Source: an uncultured Lacinutrix sp. (lineage in GTDB: Bacteria; Bacteroidota; Bacteroidia; Flavobacteriales; Flavobacteriaceae). From it: a DNA stretch of 5,592 nt. Where the stretch lies: the NCBI GenBank assembly GCA_937916035.1, contig CALGIH010000088.1, positions 1 to 5,592 of the forward strand, in the 5' to 3' direction. A program made the translations under genes and the position numbers. Below the pieces are notes generated by a model. The model did no database searches, was not told where the DNA came from, and saw only the letters and a list, made by a program, of their open reading frames with translations. Shown one piece after another: positions 5,460 to 5,592 of the stretch; positions within the stretch are counted from its first letter, which is position 1; the number at the start of each line of letters is the position of its first letter.

Positions 5460-5592
5460 TCATTTGTTATAAAATTCGTAAGCTTGTTTGCCATCAGTTT
5501 TGGAAGCAACTATAGTATAGCCTTTTTCAATTAGAAAGTCTTGTAGGCCTTTTAAAACAAGTGGATGATCGTCAGCTATTAATATAGTTGGT
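5460..5592 (-). pseudogene. Truncated response-regulator receiver domain (5' end outside window)
   Basis: Read on the minus strand from 5591, the frame encodes 43 residues and then TGA (complement of 5460-5462). It begins PTILIADDHPLVLKGLQDF, which is the first strand, acidic pair and first helix of a NarL/LuxR-type receiver domain. It continues with YTIVASKTDGKQAYEF, the second strand and helix, and then ends with YNK. The third strand with the phosphoacceptor Asp, the rest of the receiver and the DNA-binding domain are absent. Neither of the other two minus-strand frames past the stop resumes a receiver sequence. The stop lies 10 bases from the DUF3127 stop (tail to tail), so the missing part would have to occupy the DUF3127 gene. 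The best reading is a decayed or rearranged response-regulator gene. Because its 5' end is outside the window, a small functional protein or an assembly join cannot be excluded. Confidence 0.65.

Noticed and set aside
1..5592. Mobile elements, CRISPR arrays, tRNA or rRNA genes
   Set aside because: No transposase or integrase motifs, regularly spaced direct repeats, or tRNA/rRNA-like sequences were seen on either strand by reading.

Overview
The window looks like chromosomal DNA from a member of the Bacteroidota, most likely the Flavobacteriaceae. The evidence is strongly AT-rich sequence, promoter boxes of the TAnnTTTG type, absence of clear Shine-Dalgarno sequences, a TonB-dependent outer-membrane receptor ending in phenylalanine, a lipoprotein with a lysine/aspartate-rich stretch after the lipid cysteine, an HQIGTP-type histidine kinase, and a DUF3127 protein. 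The genus cannot be fixed from the sequence alone.

Layout from left to right. Positions 1-1071 (+) hold the C-terminal half of a TonB-dependent receptor whose N-terminus lies outside the window. A small surface-type lipoprotein (1068-1499, -) faces it, and their stop codons overlap. The 137-base gap 1500-1636 holds a likely greA promoter followed by two tandem hairpin/T-run elements in the greA leader. Then come greA (1637-2113, +) and a HIT-family hydrolase (2113-2508, +), which overlap by one base. A second tail-to-tail pair with overlapping stops follows: on the minus strand, an orphan sensor histidine kinase (2864-4024) and a small zinc-ribbon membrane protein just downstream of it (2505-2855). 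A divergent intergenic region (4025-4146) precedes a flavin reductase family protein (4147-5016, +) and a DUF3127 protein (5072-5449, +). At the right edge a minus-strand reading frame (5460-5592) encodes only the first part of a response-regulator receiver domain and then stops.

Functionally this is mostly core housekeeping (transcript-cleavage factor, nucleotide hydrolase, flavoprotein) plus envelope functions (receptor, lipoprotein, kinase). No mobile element, CRISPR array, tRNA or rRNA is visible. The best candidates for something under-described are: (i) the greA leader, which resembles an attenuator and might produce short leader RNAs as E. coli greA does; (ii) the DUF3127 protein, which ends in a tail almost identical to the SSB C-terminal interaction tip; (iii) the lipoprotein, which looks like a Rieske fold that has lost the usual cluster histidines; and (iv) the truncated receiver domain.
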